Assembly (NCBI GenBank): GCA_024509875.1
Contig: JAMPIV010014842.1
Location: 5,001-69,000 of the forward strand
DNA length: 64,000 bases
Direction of reading: 5' to 3'
Origin: Oreohelix idahoensis
Taxonomy: Eukaryota; Mollusca; Gastropoda; Stylommatophora; Oreohelicidae
Shown here: in pieces, positions 46,313 to 58,078 of the stretch
How positions within the stretch are numbered: the first letter of the stretch is position 1
How the letters are laid out: every line of letters starts with the position of its first letter
Position numbers and translations under genes: made by a program
Notes under the pieces: generated by a model
What the model saw: the letters and a program-made list of their open reading frames with translations, nothing else
What the model was told of the DNA's origin: nothing
Databases searched by the model: none

Positions 46313-47513
46313 CTGCCCGTTATGAAAGTATGGGTTGGGCAGCCGGATCTCACTTTGAGCTCTAATATTAATGTAACATTGTGTAATAAAACAGCAGTTA
46401 ATTCTCTTTATTTTGACGTTTGTTTCCTATAAATAAGTTTGACAGGCATGAAGAAATAACAGTTAAAATATAGGAAGTGACTTGTTTGTCACCCTACTAG
46501 AGCTCAGCTTAAAGTCACCACTGCTTTCATTTCCACGTTCATTCAGTGGCAGCGATGTTATATAAATGTAGAGCAACATAGGATGACAAGTGTTTGGTAT
46601 CAGAGTGACCTACTAAAAAAAAAAAAAATTGACAAATTCTCTTTTATATAGATTAGAAGGATCAGCGTTTAATTTGATTAGTTAGATTGGAGAAAACAGG
46701 GCAGCAACAATATCACAAAATACGATACATCTTTTTTCCTCCTCCTCTACGTTCGCTCTCATATCACCATATCTATTTCTCTCATAACCTTAGCAGTCTG
46801 TCTCATGCTTCTCGCATGGCCTGAAGAATCTACGCGGCATCACTTTAGTGGGCTTAGTGTCGGGCCCTCTCATATATGAGGCTGTGAATGGTGATGTGGT
46901 GCGGGATGGATAGATAAGACTGAGAGGAAAGTTAACCAGTCAGCAAAAGGCCTTCAGTAAATTATTGTTTGCCTATGTTTCATGGTACTTTCTGTCGGAC
47001 TGGAACACATTCAACAGATCTTAAGGGAGGTAATAAAGGAAAGGGCACGAATGTTGGTTCAGTTAGGTAGAGAAAGGTGGCATATGGTGTAACTATTTTT
47101 CTCTGCAATCACGCGCCGTGCACACAAGAAGTGCGTGTGCCTGTATGAAACGTCTGCTTCTATCTATACTGTATTCCCTGTTTTTTCGTTTCATGAAAGT
47201 CTCTCACTCCCTTTGTTGTTTAGCGCCAGCTCATTTCCTGCACACACCCTGCTGGCTTCCTGGTGTTTTTTTTTTTTTTTAACAGGTCTATCAAGCAGTA
47301 TTTGTTTACAGTCAATTAAAATAACAACATTTTTAAATCACACTGGTTTTGTGCCAAATTTTTAGTGCGGTGAACAGAGTTCTCTAGATCCCCTTAACAC
47401 GGAAATGACACCAATCTGTGTGAAATTGACTGTCTTTTGTAATTGAATGACACTATTCTGGTGTTTTATGAAACCCTTACACATGGTTTCTTTTCTTGTG
47501 TTTGTAATCACAG
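46313..47513. other. No gene recognised; end of the large intron
   Basis: Ordinary intronic sequence leading to the acceptor at 47513. Confidence 0.5.
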
Positions 47514-47607
47514 GCGCTCCATAGAGATGCTCCCACACATGGATCTCATGGACCCCCACAGTCCATACAGGGGGCCTTGCTGGAACGACAATCTGCTGGT
47601 GTAACAG
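47514..47607 (+). CDS. Exon: Ser/Pro-rich linker of the C1-domain gene
   Basis: The acceptor is TTTGTAATCACAG ending at 47513 after a T-rich tract. The donor is ACAG/GTGAGT at 47608. The 94 bases are open in phase 0, matching the phase-0 end of the exon at 16316, and leave one base. Encoded residues include ALHRDAPTHGSHGPPQS and LLERQSAGVT. No fold is apparent; it looks like a disordered linker, as is found after the C1 domain in this type of RhoGEF. Another exon in the 31-kb intron cannot be excluded. Confidence 0.6.
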
Positions 47608-48279
47608 GTGAGTTTCATCCATATTAGTGGATAATTTTGATTGCACGCATGTGTAGGAAGTTGACGGTAGAGAAATACTTGTGTAAAGAGAGCTCGTGGT
47701 GGAGACAAATCGGGAGTTAAAAACAGGAGGACGTTAGAACAGCAAGTATAGAGAATAGTTAATTCAGACATAAAAAAACGTTTCAGAAATTTGAGTTACG
47801 AGAAAAGTATGGCCACCCAAAACAAGAAAAGGAAAGATTCGAATGAGAGTCTCTACTTCGTATATCAGCCTTGCAGGATAAACACTTATCTACTGTATCC
47901 AGTGGGGAATTATAAGACTATGTTAGATGGACGGTGACCCTCCCAGAAATGTTACCACACATGTAACAACGCCAATGTTTTCTGCTTCTTTCATTAACAT
48001 TTCGCATTCCACGGTTCTATTCTTGCTTCTCTTGATGCCGGTCGATTTGCTGCATGTCACAGTGTACCTGCTTATTTGGTGACCTCATTATTTTCTTCCT
48101 TTGTTTTTTTTTTTTTAAAACTGTCATTATATTCTAGTCCTCTTTCTCTGTCTTTCTCTCTCTCAGTCTCTCTCTCTCCTCTTTCTCTCACACACACACA
48201 CATTTATCTGTCTTTCTTGTTAATAATATTGGACTGATTGTTTTTTTTTTTTTAAATATGAGTGAAGGAATAGTTAAAA
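47608..48279. other. Intron; T-runs and CT/CA microsatellites
   Basis: Short (TC)n and (CA)n tracts at 48145-48205. No coding motif. Confidence 0.55.
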
Positions 48280-48455
48280 ATGTAATCTACGAAAGCCACG
48301 TATTCATTTATTCTCACATATACCATATTTATACATATAACTCCATATAATTGCATACTTTTATACCATATGGCTAGGGGGGAACTTAAACTGTAGTCGG
48401 ACTTCTAACATGTTGAAGTCGGAACATTTTTGGCCGACTCCACAACTTTGGTTCA
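48280..48455 (-). repeat. Dispersed repeat, copy 2 (inverted)
   Basis: CTACGAAAGCCACGTATTCA and TGTTGAAGTCGGAACATTTT with GGCCGACTCCACAAC match the complement of 9025-9225. Confidence 0.7.
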
Positions 48456-48779
48456 GTAGCACCATAATTCCAGTGTTCAGTAAGCTCTTCTGTTATTTCT
48501 AATTGTCCTACTTGCAGTTTTGTACATTAATGGCATCCACAAGTGACAGTGAGGCACGTTCAAGGCTTGTGTTATATTTAGGTCGGTGCAGATCATCTGT
48601 GTCTGTTATATCGCTGGTGGTATGCTAAGATATCTCTCCAGTGTCTCTATGATCAGTTACTTACGTCAAATCTTTTATCATTTATGCACTTTGCCTTGTC
48701 ATATTCGTTTTTTAGTCACTTTGGTTTTTTTTCTCCTCATAATTTTGTTATCTTCATTCTATTATATTCTTGTATTTTT

Positions 48780-48838
48780 TATTGACGGCCTGTGTTCCTT
48801 GGTGAGCTAAAGGGTATCGATTGATTGATTGAATTCTT
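48780..48838 (+). mobile_element. RTE-like LINE 3' tip
   Basis: IDGLCSLVS and a stop, then AAAGGGTATCGATTGATTGA TTG, equivalent to the end of the copy at 4480. Only the last dozen codons are recognisable. It directly abuts the MITE. Confidence 0.6.
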
Positions 48839-48841
48839 ATA

Positions 48842-49526
48842 CAGGTAGTCCTCGACTTGCCACGATTCCATCCTAAGTCGAATCACCCCTTAAATGTTCG
48901 AAGTCATCATTCCATCATATCATCAGTTGTTAAAAGTTATTCACTGTACAATAAATAAAACGGTTGAAATAAAAGATTTTATTACACTACAATGCGTTTT
49001 ACTGTACTAAAAAGCTTACCAAAATACTGTTTAAAATATACTGTAAAATACAGGAACAAAATGTGGTACACAACAGACACGAATTAAGAATAATCTCTGT
49101 ACATAAACACACACACACACATCAGTCATTTGAACAAGACAGCCATTAGTGGATACACTCTTCCTCTTACTAGATATGATTGGGAAACAGTACTCACACT
49201 TATAAGGTAGATAAACAATGGAGACTGATGTATGAAGTCTGAGGACGTGATGTCTCGTCCAATTGACATTAGTAATTATTACTAAACTTAGTCAATGTTG
49301 TTTTAAAGTGCAGTGCAGTAGAACTTTTCTGTGAGCATGTTTACGTTATCCCAAGCGATAAATACCCCTTAGAACATGAAACATGGCTTAGGTTGAAAAC
49401 CTAGAATGGAAACAAAATTGTTATTACATTTTTCCCATTTTTAATTTTCGTTTTTTTTTTTTTTTTTTGGCCGTCGTAAGTCCGAGTCATCGTAAGTCGC
49501 GTACATCGTAAGTCGAGGACTACCTG
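48842..49526. mobile_element. MITE with 17-bp terminal inverted repeats
   Basis: Ends are CAGGTAGTCCTCGACTT and its exact complement, flanked by TA at 48840-48841 and 49527-49528. The 685-base interior is AT-rich with no transposase motif. The right end has three CGTAAGTC repeats. CAG ends and the TA duplication suggest mobilisation by a pogo/Tigger transposase. Its TIR differs from that of the element at 9307, so that one is not an obvious helper. Confidence 0.88.
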
Positions 49527-49859
49527 TATGTCTTTATTCCGTCTCATTCACCTCGCTCACAGATTTTCTGATGGCAGCGGTGTATATATATATATATACA
49601 CACATACACATGAGTACGTGTCTCCGCACGCTCAAACGGGCTCGGGTGGGGTGGGGGCGGTATTGCCGAGTATCGGATAAATCCGAATGTCCATAAAGTA
49701 GCGTCAGTAGTTCAGCAATAAAACCAAATATGTGTTAAATAACAAATGACATCTTTTGAAAAAAAAAAAAACAAGGGAAAGTACCCACATATCATCTGAG
49801 AAGTCCGTTAAAACCAGGGTTTACTTATATATAGATAGTTCAAAACCTTATTGAACACA

Positions 49860-50400
49860 GATCATCAACAAATTTATCCCAAGTCTTCCTGTCTCTTGCC
49901 ACCCTGTCAAGGTTATTCCATGTCTTTATGCTTTTCACATCTGTCTTTAGTTCCCATCCGTGTCTTTTAGGTCTTCCTCAATTTCTTTTACCTTGTGTAG
50001 TCCAGATCATTGATTGCTTTATGACGTTGTCGGCTAGTTTTTTCAGTTTGTATCCCATCCAACTCCAGCTTCATCCTTTCACCTCTCGTTTCTGTCTGGG
50101 TCTGTCTATTAGTTCCACATTGATGACCTTACCATACCACTTCAATCCTTCTGTTGTACGCGAGCACCAATTTATGATAATCTGACTTTCAGGTTGTTGC
50201 TTTTATTAATGTCCATATTTCAGAGTCACACAGTAAGGGCTGCCTTGACACTTGAGTTGAATAGTCTTATTTTTGTGTTGTACTTGATTTATTTTGATTG
50301 TCAGTGAAAGCTCATTTTGCTTTTTATATTCTTATTTTTATGTCTTTGTCTATTTCACCTAGTTTTGTTGAGTTTTTAAAAAGGAGTTTTAGCGAGGCTT
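49860..50400 (-). mobile_element. RTE-like LINE C-terminal fragment, minus strand
   Basis: The minus strand carries a decayed form of the LINE C-terminus: a YDKV-like segment near 50130, a WIGYKL-like segment near 50060, and ARDRKTWDKFVDD near 49870-49910. GTCCATATTTCAGAGTCACA near 50210 corresponds to the YGSE/W region. Frameshifts are present. Confidence 0.7.
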
Positions 50401-51314
50401 GCGTTCAACCTGGATAAAGGTTTTGTTGGTTATATTAAGGCGCATGTATAAAATATAAAATACCTTCTGGTCTAGAGTACTTTTTATCGAATTGTGTCAG
50501 TTACTGTCATACTATATACACGAGTCCACACACACACCCACACTTCTTCCAAGTAAAAATAAGCGGTTCGTTCTTTAACAAAAAAAAAAAAAAAAGGATT
50601 CCCCAGGAATCACCCCACTGTACTTAACATCATGGTTATGACCTGGATATTAATTAATAGGAAAATATTAGGAACTCTGTCCCAATTACCGGACAAGCAA
50701 ACGGTGTGGAGACAAGACAAAAATCTTAAATGCTTTAATAAGGATGTACACGAACAGCTAAACAAGGTCATTAAGTCACTGAATAATAGAAAGTTCCAAA
50801 TTTAACTGCCACGACTACTAGAATGATTTTCAAATTGGAAAATTTTAAACAAGAAAGTAATGCCGTGGATATCGGATTTCAGAAACAAAACATACTGTAT
50901 TCAGCGACATGGTGTTTATAGGCTTAATTTTCAGTCATCTAAACACAGAGGTAAATGTAGCTCAGAAGGGTGCCATGAGCAAAAAAAGGTTGAGAACACC
51001 TGATCTAAACTGGAACCAGGACACATTACACACATACAGTATAGAGTTAACACAGAAAGCACCGTCGGTGTCTGAGGCTGTACTGCAGGTAACGGTTTAA
51101 AAGCTGTCACCATAACCTATCTGATGTTTATATTTAATAATTGATAGTGCATTAAAAGAATATTGGGGCTGTAAAATAGAATTTTTTTTCTTCTCGCCCA
51201 CCTTTCATTATAGGATAAGGCGGGAAAACTTGCGCTAAGACCAGTCTGTGTGTTTGTGTTGTCTGCATTAACTGTACCTTAAAGTTTTAAACCACACATT
51301 TTCCTGTTTTCCAG
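50401..51314. other. Intron; no gene recognised
   Basis: Ordinary sequence with an A-run near 50580; ends in the pyrimidine tract of the next acceptor. Confidence 0.5.
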
Positions 51315-51382
51315 GAACATCCTTGCGACCTTCACAGTCTTTCAAAGACAAACGTTCAGCGTCAGCTCCCGTTAAAACACAG
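51315..51382 (+). CDS. Exon: Ser-rich linker of the C1-domain gene
   Basis: The acceptor is TTTTCCTGTTTTCCAG ending at 51314 and the donor CAG/GTAAGA at 51383, both strong. The 68 bases complete a Gly codon from the exon ending at 47607 and end in phase 0. Residues include LRPSQSFKDKRSASAPVKTQ. SQSF and RSAS look like basophilic kinase sites of the kind that recruit 14-3-3 proteins in RhoGEF linkers; that is inference. Confidence 0.65.
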
Positions 51383-51594
51383 GTAAGATCAGTCTGTCAA
51401 TCTTGTCATATAAGAGCAACGTTGTGATGTTGATCAGTCTTTAGGCATTTGATATTTGAATTACTTGTAATAAATATTAAGGCTAAGTGTACTGTCAGTG
51501 AAGTTCATTATGAGTCAGACCAGTGTTAGTGATACGTGTTGTATTGGTTAGACTTTTGTTTGTTTGTTTGTTTCTAAACGTTTGGTTCCCTGGC

Positions 51595-51690
51595 GTCTGT
51601 GAAGACACAAAGACAAAAATAAGACAACTGCACCTTCTGGCATGTCGTACAAGGCAACTAATATGAGGTTGTGCATGGCGTTGGCAACCT
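51595..51690 (-). repeat. SINE-like conserved domain, minus strand
   Basis: Minus strand: TTAGTTGCCTTGTACGACAT, then GCAGTTGTCTTATTTTTGTC. Fourth copy of the module at 2410, 21620 and 35930. Confidence 0.45.
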
Positions 51691-51699
51691 CATCATGTC

Positions 51700-51772
51700 A
51701 AACAAAGGAAGAAGACTAAACGTAAACACAACAGTGGTGACTCAATGCTCCACGAAGCGTTGAAGGAAGAAG
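51700..51772 (+). repeat. Isolated unit of the 51-bp minisatellite
   Basis: GAAGAAGACTAAACGTAAAC and ACAACAGTGGTGACTC, then TGAAGGAAGAAGG, match the array at 54003-55575. They include the CTCAATGCTCCACGAAG variant seen in the array near 54231. It lies about 2.2 kb upstream. Confidence 0.85.
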
Positions 51773-53997
51773 GATGTCACGGTTTGCCTCCCCTTAGCTC
51801 TGCAGTAGTGGTCCAACAGTGGCCAAAACTCAGAGTAACTAATGTTGGTCTTCAAATGTGTCTACCTTTGCGCAAGATTACTCGTGGCAGAGTTTTAGCT
51901 AGAAGAATAATGATGCTTCTGCCTCAAGGGAGTATTCACAAGATATTCAGAAAACGAGAAAAATGCTGCATTGGCTGAGCACGTTAACTCTAGTATATGC
52001 CGTCAACCTTTGTGAAGGATTAGGTAATATAATTTTAGCTCGTTCAAGACCCCAGCTGAGTTAATTCAGCGAATTTCCTCATATTATTATTTGTAGCTCT
52101 GTTTACGTGTATTTAAGAAATTGTCTGAGACATACGGATGTAGTACATTCAAAATGATGAAATCAGCTTTGGATTTGACTTTATACAAGTAACAAATTTA
52201 ATAATCAATTATGTTTAACCGTTATAAAAAAATGAATAATTGTTTAGAAAAGGATTCATCACGGAGTGATGTTATGGTTTTCGAAAATGGACAGTTCACT
52301 TGGCAGGTTTTAAGTTTTACTTAGCTGCCAATAGTTGTCTCTGCTCCCGCTGATGTTTGGACCTTTCCAGACAGATGACTGGACTACTCGTGTCCCTGGT
52401 CAAGATTTAAGAGTTGGAGCACGTTCCAAGTAGAATCATGGAGTTAACTGCAAAGCTGGTGCCGCATCTCTAAGACCCATCTGATGATGGTGTCTAGCGT
52501 CGACTTCAGGCCACTTATACCCTCACTTGTTCCAGAAATAGTACCACCAACTAGCATGGCAAAAGAAGAGTAACGAATACCCTCTGAGTATTGAGTTTCT
52601 CGACACATATTTATGTGCCCCCCTCTTTTCATTCCACCATGCCATCTATCTCAGAAATTTTACACTTGCTGAGAATTAATATTAATCCCGGTGGGCGAAA
52701 AACTTTATTAACATTTAAAATGAATAGTTTTATGTTTAACTTTAGTTGAAAATGTTAACAATATAGTTTAAATATATTTACCTTTACATCAGTTGAAAAG
52801 GTTGTAAACCCTTATTACAGTTACAGCGAATATATTTTACATTTATATTGGTTGAAAAGGTTGACTTGGACACCCACTAGCAATTTTCACATATTAATAT
52901 TCACATGTCAACATATACATATTAGTTCACATGTTAATAATGCAAAATATAGAATTTAAAATGTACAACTTACGCCAATCTTTATGCTCACAGACTGCTG
53001 GCTCAGAGAAATAAAGGCACTTGTAGAGGCCTCTTGCACTTGGTCTGGGGTGTATTTACTTTAACAACAAGTTCCCACATTGACTTGTGTTTCAGTTTCC
53101 TCAGATTCCGGTTTTCTTTGCTAATAAAGGTAGAGTTTTCCTGGGAGATAATTCATCAAGATGCTCAAACAAAGTGCGGTCCGATAAATGAAATCTGCTG
53201 CTACTCTTAATTCTGGCAAGGTTCTGATTGTCTTCTTGGCGCAAGTGAACTTTCACAGTACTTTAACCTGGCTACAGTGTCAAGTTATATTGCCTGTCTT
53301 CCCCCGCATTTGTTTTGTTACGATGTTAAGCAGGGCTCCAATCGGAAGGGGTGTTATGCTTTCATTCCGAATGTCTGCCAATCGTTTCAAACATGCGTGT
53401 TTTGTGGGGTAAATCAGTATTTCCACATGAAAATTTCTGCGCGTCACTGCAGAAGTCATGTCTCCCAAATATGGAATGAAAACATCCTATCCTCTCTCGG
53501 CAATGTTTTCTCAAATACATCATCTTACTTTCATTAAAAGTAATGTCTTTTGAACAAGGTGTACGGGAAACGAATATGTCATTCTTGTCTGTCCAGAAAT
53601 GTGTCGCGCATGCGAGTAATCTAACTACCCGTCGCTTGTGCAAACAAAATTCTTCGTTTACCCATCTGGCCGAGGAAGGCATATCAGCGATTAAACATTC
53701 GCTGGGCGATTTTAGTGCTAATTAGTAGCCTGATGTCGGGCACACCCGAAATTTTCCAACATGATTGTCGGTTAATATTATCTCATCCGTCTGCTTTTCC
53801 AGCAGGGATGAACGGGTAAACAAACAGACATGACGACTTATCACTGAGAGGAGTGTAAGATGAGTTGAAAGTACTAAATATCTGCTTGATAGCAGGGAAA
53901 GTAAATGTGTCGACCACAGAAAAACACGTAATTTATCTACTAAAAATGTAACTAAATACTGCCGGGGAGGAAAAGAGATTGAACCAATATTTATGTG
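51773..53997. other. Intron; no gene recognised
   Basis: Short frames on both strands near 53190-53720 have no recognisable motif. Confidence 0.45.
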
Positions 53998-55575
53998 ACA
54001 AAGGCTAAACGTTAACACAACAGTGGTGGTTTCATGAAATGCTGAAGGAAGAAGACTAAACGTAAACATGGGAGTGGTGACTCCATTAAACGCTGAAGGA
54101 AGAAGGCTAAACGTAAACACAGGAGTGGTGGCTCCATGGAACGCTGAAGGAAGAAGACTAAACGTAAAAGGAGTGGTGGCTCCATGAAACGCTGAAGGAA
54201 GAAGACTAAACGTAAGCACAACAGTGGTGGCTCCATGCTCCATGAAACGCAGAAGGAAGAAGACTAAACGTAAACACAGGAGTGGTGGCTCCATGAAACG
54301 TTGAATGAAGAAGACTTAATGTAAACACAGGAGTGGTGGCTCCAACAGTGGTGGCTCCATGAAGCGCTGAAGGAAAAAGACTAAACGTAAACACAGGAGT
54401 GGTGGCTCCATGAAACGCTGAAGGAAGAAGACTAAACATAAACACCACAGTGGTGGCTCCATGAAACGCTGAAGGAAGAAGGCTAAACGTAAACACAACA
54501 GTGGTGACTCCATGAAACGCTGAAGGAAGAAGACTAAACGTAAACACCACAGTGGTGGCTCCATGAAACGCTGAAGGAAGAAGGCTAAACGTAAACACAG
54601 CAGTGGTGGCTCCATGAAACGCTGAAGGAAGAAGACTAAAAGTAAACACAGGAGTGGTGACTCCATGAAATGCTGAAGGAAGAAGGCTAAACGTAAACAC
54701 ATGAGTGATGGCTCCATGAAACGCTGAAGGAAGAAGGCTAAACGTAAACACAACAGTGGTGGCTCCATGAAACGCTGAAGGAAGAAGGCTAAACGTAAAC
54801 ACAGCAGTGGTGGCTCCATGAAACGCTGAAGGAAGAAGGCTAAACGTAAACACAACAGTGGTGACTCCATTAAACACTGAAGGAAGAAGGTTAAACGTAA
54901 ACACAACAGTGGTGGCTCCATGAAACGCTGAAGGAAGAAGGCTAAACGTAAACACCACAGTGGTGGCTCCATGAAACGCTGAATGAAGAAGGCTAAACGT
55001 AAACACAGCAGTGGTGACTCCATGAAACGCTGACGGAAGACGACTAAACGTAAACACCACAGTGGTGGCTCCATGAAACGCTGAAGGAAGAAGGCTAAAC
55101 GTAAACACAGCAGTGGTGACTCCATGAAACGCTGAAGGAAGAAGACTAAACGTAAACACAACAGTGGTGACTCCATGAAACGCTGAAGTAAGAAGGCTAA
55201 ACGTAAACACCACAGTGGTGGCTCCATGAAACGCTGAAGGAAGAAGGCTAAACGTAAACACAGCAGTGGTGACTCCATGAAACGCTGAAGGAAGAAGACT
55301 AAACGTAAACACAAGAGTGGTGACTCCATGAAACGTTGAAGGAAGACGACTAAACGTAAACACAACAGTGGTGGCTCCATGAAACGCTGAAGAAAGATGG
55401 CTAAACGTAAACACAGGCGTGATGGCTCCATGAAACGCTGAAGGAAGAAGACTAAACGTAAACACAAGAGTGGTGACTCCATGAAACGTTGAAGGAAGAC
55501 GACTAAACGTAAACACATCAGTTGTGATTCCATGAAGCGCTGAAGGAAGAAGGCTAAACGTAAACACAGGAGTGG
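53998..55575. repeat. 51-bp minisatellite, about 30 units, with forkhead-like motifs
   Basis: The unit contains GTGGTGGCTCCATGAAACGC, TGAAGGAAGAAGGC and TAAACGTAAACAC. Two minus-strand frames stay open for 453 and 405 codons purely because 51 is a multiple of three (repeating FTFSLLPSAFHGATT). Nearly every unit carries GTAAACA, the consensus forkhead site. Irregular units occur near 54150 (short), 54231 (9-base insertion) and 54340 (partial duplication). It lies in the intron between the exons ending at 51382 and starting at 58020. Confidence 0.95.
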
Positions 55576-55647
55576 AAGGGTGGTGTGGAAAAAACTGAAA
55601 TTAATGTGTTGACATTTTATAAACGAGAAGTCAAAAAGTGTGGTTGT

Positions 55648-55800
55648 CGATTGGCGGAGTAGTTAGAGCACTTGCTTCTCGATACAGAGTTATCGGGTTC
55701 GAAACCAACCTTTCTAATTACGGAAAGCAAAGTTAGCGAGGAAAGGAACTGGTCACTCCACCTCATAAATCACACCTAGTATAGTTCACTCTCCACACAC
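55648..55800 (+). mobile_element. tRNA-derived SINE
   Basis: GATTGGCGGAGTAGTTAGAG is the A-box region and ATCGGGTTCGAAACC the B box. The tail contains GGAACTGGTCACTCCACCTC, shared with the copies at 41631 and 57340. Confidence 0.75.
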
Positions 55801-57339
55801 ACACCCGGCATCTGTTGTCTTAAGTCACATCCTGTTTTATCCTGTTATCCATGCCTTTCAAATGTCATAGTTTGACCCCCATCCAATGCCGTCCTCCAGA
55901 AAGACTGCTTTCTGTTCTTGTAATCGTGTGTTCAACATGTGTATATAGTATGTATGTTATTTATTCGTGTTTGCTCACGCCTTGTCCCGCCTGTTGTGGA
56001 TTACAGCCTCTTTTCTTTTTACAACCGAGGTAGTTCAAGATAGTTACGGTAATAAAGGTTGACACCATGTTTTCGTTTTCCGGAGGGCATTTCCCTCCCT
56101 CGCAAGCAGACTCTCAGGTACTGGGAGGCTCAGATTCCGCCTTGCCACGTTAGCCTTTTCTTTCTGTTTATTAGCGTTAAGTCCACTTTGTGTCTGTCTA
56201 CTTGCCTGTCTGTCCGTCCGTTAGTCTGTGTCTGCTAAAGGGTATGGATAATAAGCATGCAAGCAACTTAATGTCTGCCTTTTTGTCTGTCAGTTTATTC
56301 ATCTGTTCTCTTACATCAATCTGGAAACAACAGGTACGTGTATGTGAAAGGTCACCCATCATCGTTGCTGCTCCAGAACTCAGGTGGTGATGACTGTAGC
56401 CTCGTGGAGTTGGATATCCTGAACACGCCTGCTTCTACTCATTTCCTTTGTGTGTATGTGTGTGTGTTTTCCCCCTGTAGTCAACGCATTTTAATGTCAC
56501 GAACATTTTGATTTGGTTATGCTGAATCCTGAGCATCGTGCTGTTGTACTTGGCTGTGGTACTTGGACAGACATTCATACAAATTGTTTTCAAAAGTTGC
56601 AATATCTGTTTTGCTAATCGCAAGGCGACCAATATCCCATATTGTTTTAAGATCCTTTCTTTACAGTAGATTTCATGCACGATAACAGATATACTAACGG
56701 CTGACTGTTACAATCAAAAACATTAGCAAGAGTTGGGAAAGCTCTTGTGATGTTTGAGAAGATAGCTTTATTGTTGATTCAGATACATCTCTTATATACT
56801 TTGGCTACTCCATCGATAATTTTTTGTCATGCCTAATGCCATACATCCTGTTGTTCCATTCCCTCTATGACTTTGGCACTCTCTTGGAGATATTGTTTGT
56901 GATTGTATATCTTTTAGTTTCTATATTTGTGATTTTAGTGACACTGTTTCATGTCATGATAAAAGAGAGACACCAGTACCACTTTTATTCCCTCCTTTTT
57001 GCAGGAGATTATAATTACTTTTTGTCTGTTGGTATATCATTTGTCTTTGAACACTAATTAATCCACTGCTGGCTTATAAGGTGCTTGTGGTTTCATGAGA
57101 GCTGATATATAACCAGCACTTTTCAGTGTGACAATGATCAGTCTTCTTAGCTACTCTGTGAAGGATGTAGGTAATACCCACAAGACACTTCGCCGGACGC
57201 AGCAGCTCGCTGCTTTGTATTTTCATGTCCGACGACCTGGTGCCAGAGTTAGATTTGTAGGAAACTCTTGCGCTGTATTTTATAATAAAAAGGTCAAGAT
57301 AGTCCCATATCAAACGCTGCTGTAGGGGAGTGAAGTGTT
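55801..57339. other. Intron; no gene recognised
   Basis: AT-rich sequence with a (GT)n patch near 56450. Confidence 0.5.
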
Positions 57340-57548
57340 AGAGACCCACCGTACGAGGTCCAGCTTTTTATGTAGTGGGGTGACCAGTTTCTTTCCTGGC
57401 TGGCTATACCTTCCCTAACTCACGAGCAGAGTCTGGTACCCATTTACAACTGGGTAGAATGAAATACAACCCTATAAGCTTCGATCCCGGAACCTGGTAA
57501 GTATGTCGCGAGTGGAAAGCGCCCTCACCGATTAGCCAGTGGGACGCT
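57340..57548 (-). mobile_element. tRNA-derived SINE, minus strand
   Basis: Minus-strand head: CCCACTGGCTAATCGGTGAG (A box), CAGGTTCCGGGATCGAAGC (B box). Tail toward 57345: CTGGTCACCCCACTACAT. Same family as 41631 and 55648. Confidence 0.8.
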
Positions 57549-58019
57549 CATTTTCAATAGTCCCATTTTTTTTATTACGCAGTTGTGCGTATGTCCTTGA
57601 TTGTGCGTGTACAAACTTTGCCAGTTATCTATCATCGTTATGCGATACGAAACCGGAACCGTGTTTTGCTAATTGTTAATAAGCACATAAGAGCTGCTAA
57701 TTAATCATTGACAGTTGATACTTTTTTTATTGTCTTGAGTCAGCCATACACCAGTCATATCCTGTACAGTCATGAAATCCAAGTTTTGACAAATTGATCT
57801 TTTATAACGGTTTGGTTATATTTTTATTACCTCATCCTGTAAAACAAATAGCCATAGAAACCTTTGCTGCAAGAGCGTGTGAATGCTTGATGCATGCTTC
57901 TTGCTGGGGGGAACTTAAGTGGTGTCTCCAAGCTTTGTATTAAGCGCAAAAGAAAATTATGATGACATTTTAATAAGTCTGACCTATTGATTACGAGTAC
58001 ATTTGTTCTTCTCTTTCAG
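57549..58019. other. Intron; nothing recognised
   Basis: AT-rich intron ending in a good acceptor at 58019. Confidence 0.5.
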
Positions 58020-58078
58020 CCGGGTCAACTTTCTGCACCAGCCCAGCTGTCCCACAGACACAGTCTGCCAACCTCAAG
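58020..58078 (+). CDS. Exon: linker of the C1-domain gene
   Basis: The acceptor is TTGTTCTTCTCTTTCAG ending at 58019 and the donor CAAG/GTCAGT at 58079. The 59 bases read in phase 0 as PGQLSAPAQLSHRHSLPTS and leave two bases. RHSLPTS looks like a basophilic phosphorylation site. A second frame is also open, so the frame rests on phase continuity with the previous exon. Confidence 0.55.

Noticed and set aside
45865..46365. Open frames of 110-166 codons in both directions
   Set aside because: Created by the 30-bp repeat; both strands are open for the same reason.
54206..55567. 453- and 405-codon minus-strand frames
   Set aside because: Products of a 51-bp minisatellite whose period is divisible by three; units drift in the DNA without coding constraint, and two frames are open at once.
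56291..56332. Possible 40-base exon (AG before, GTACGT after)
   Set aside because: It would break the phase match between the exons ending at 51382 and starting at 58020 and has no supporting motif.
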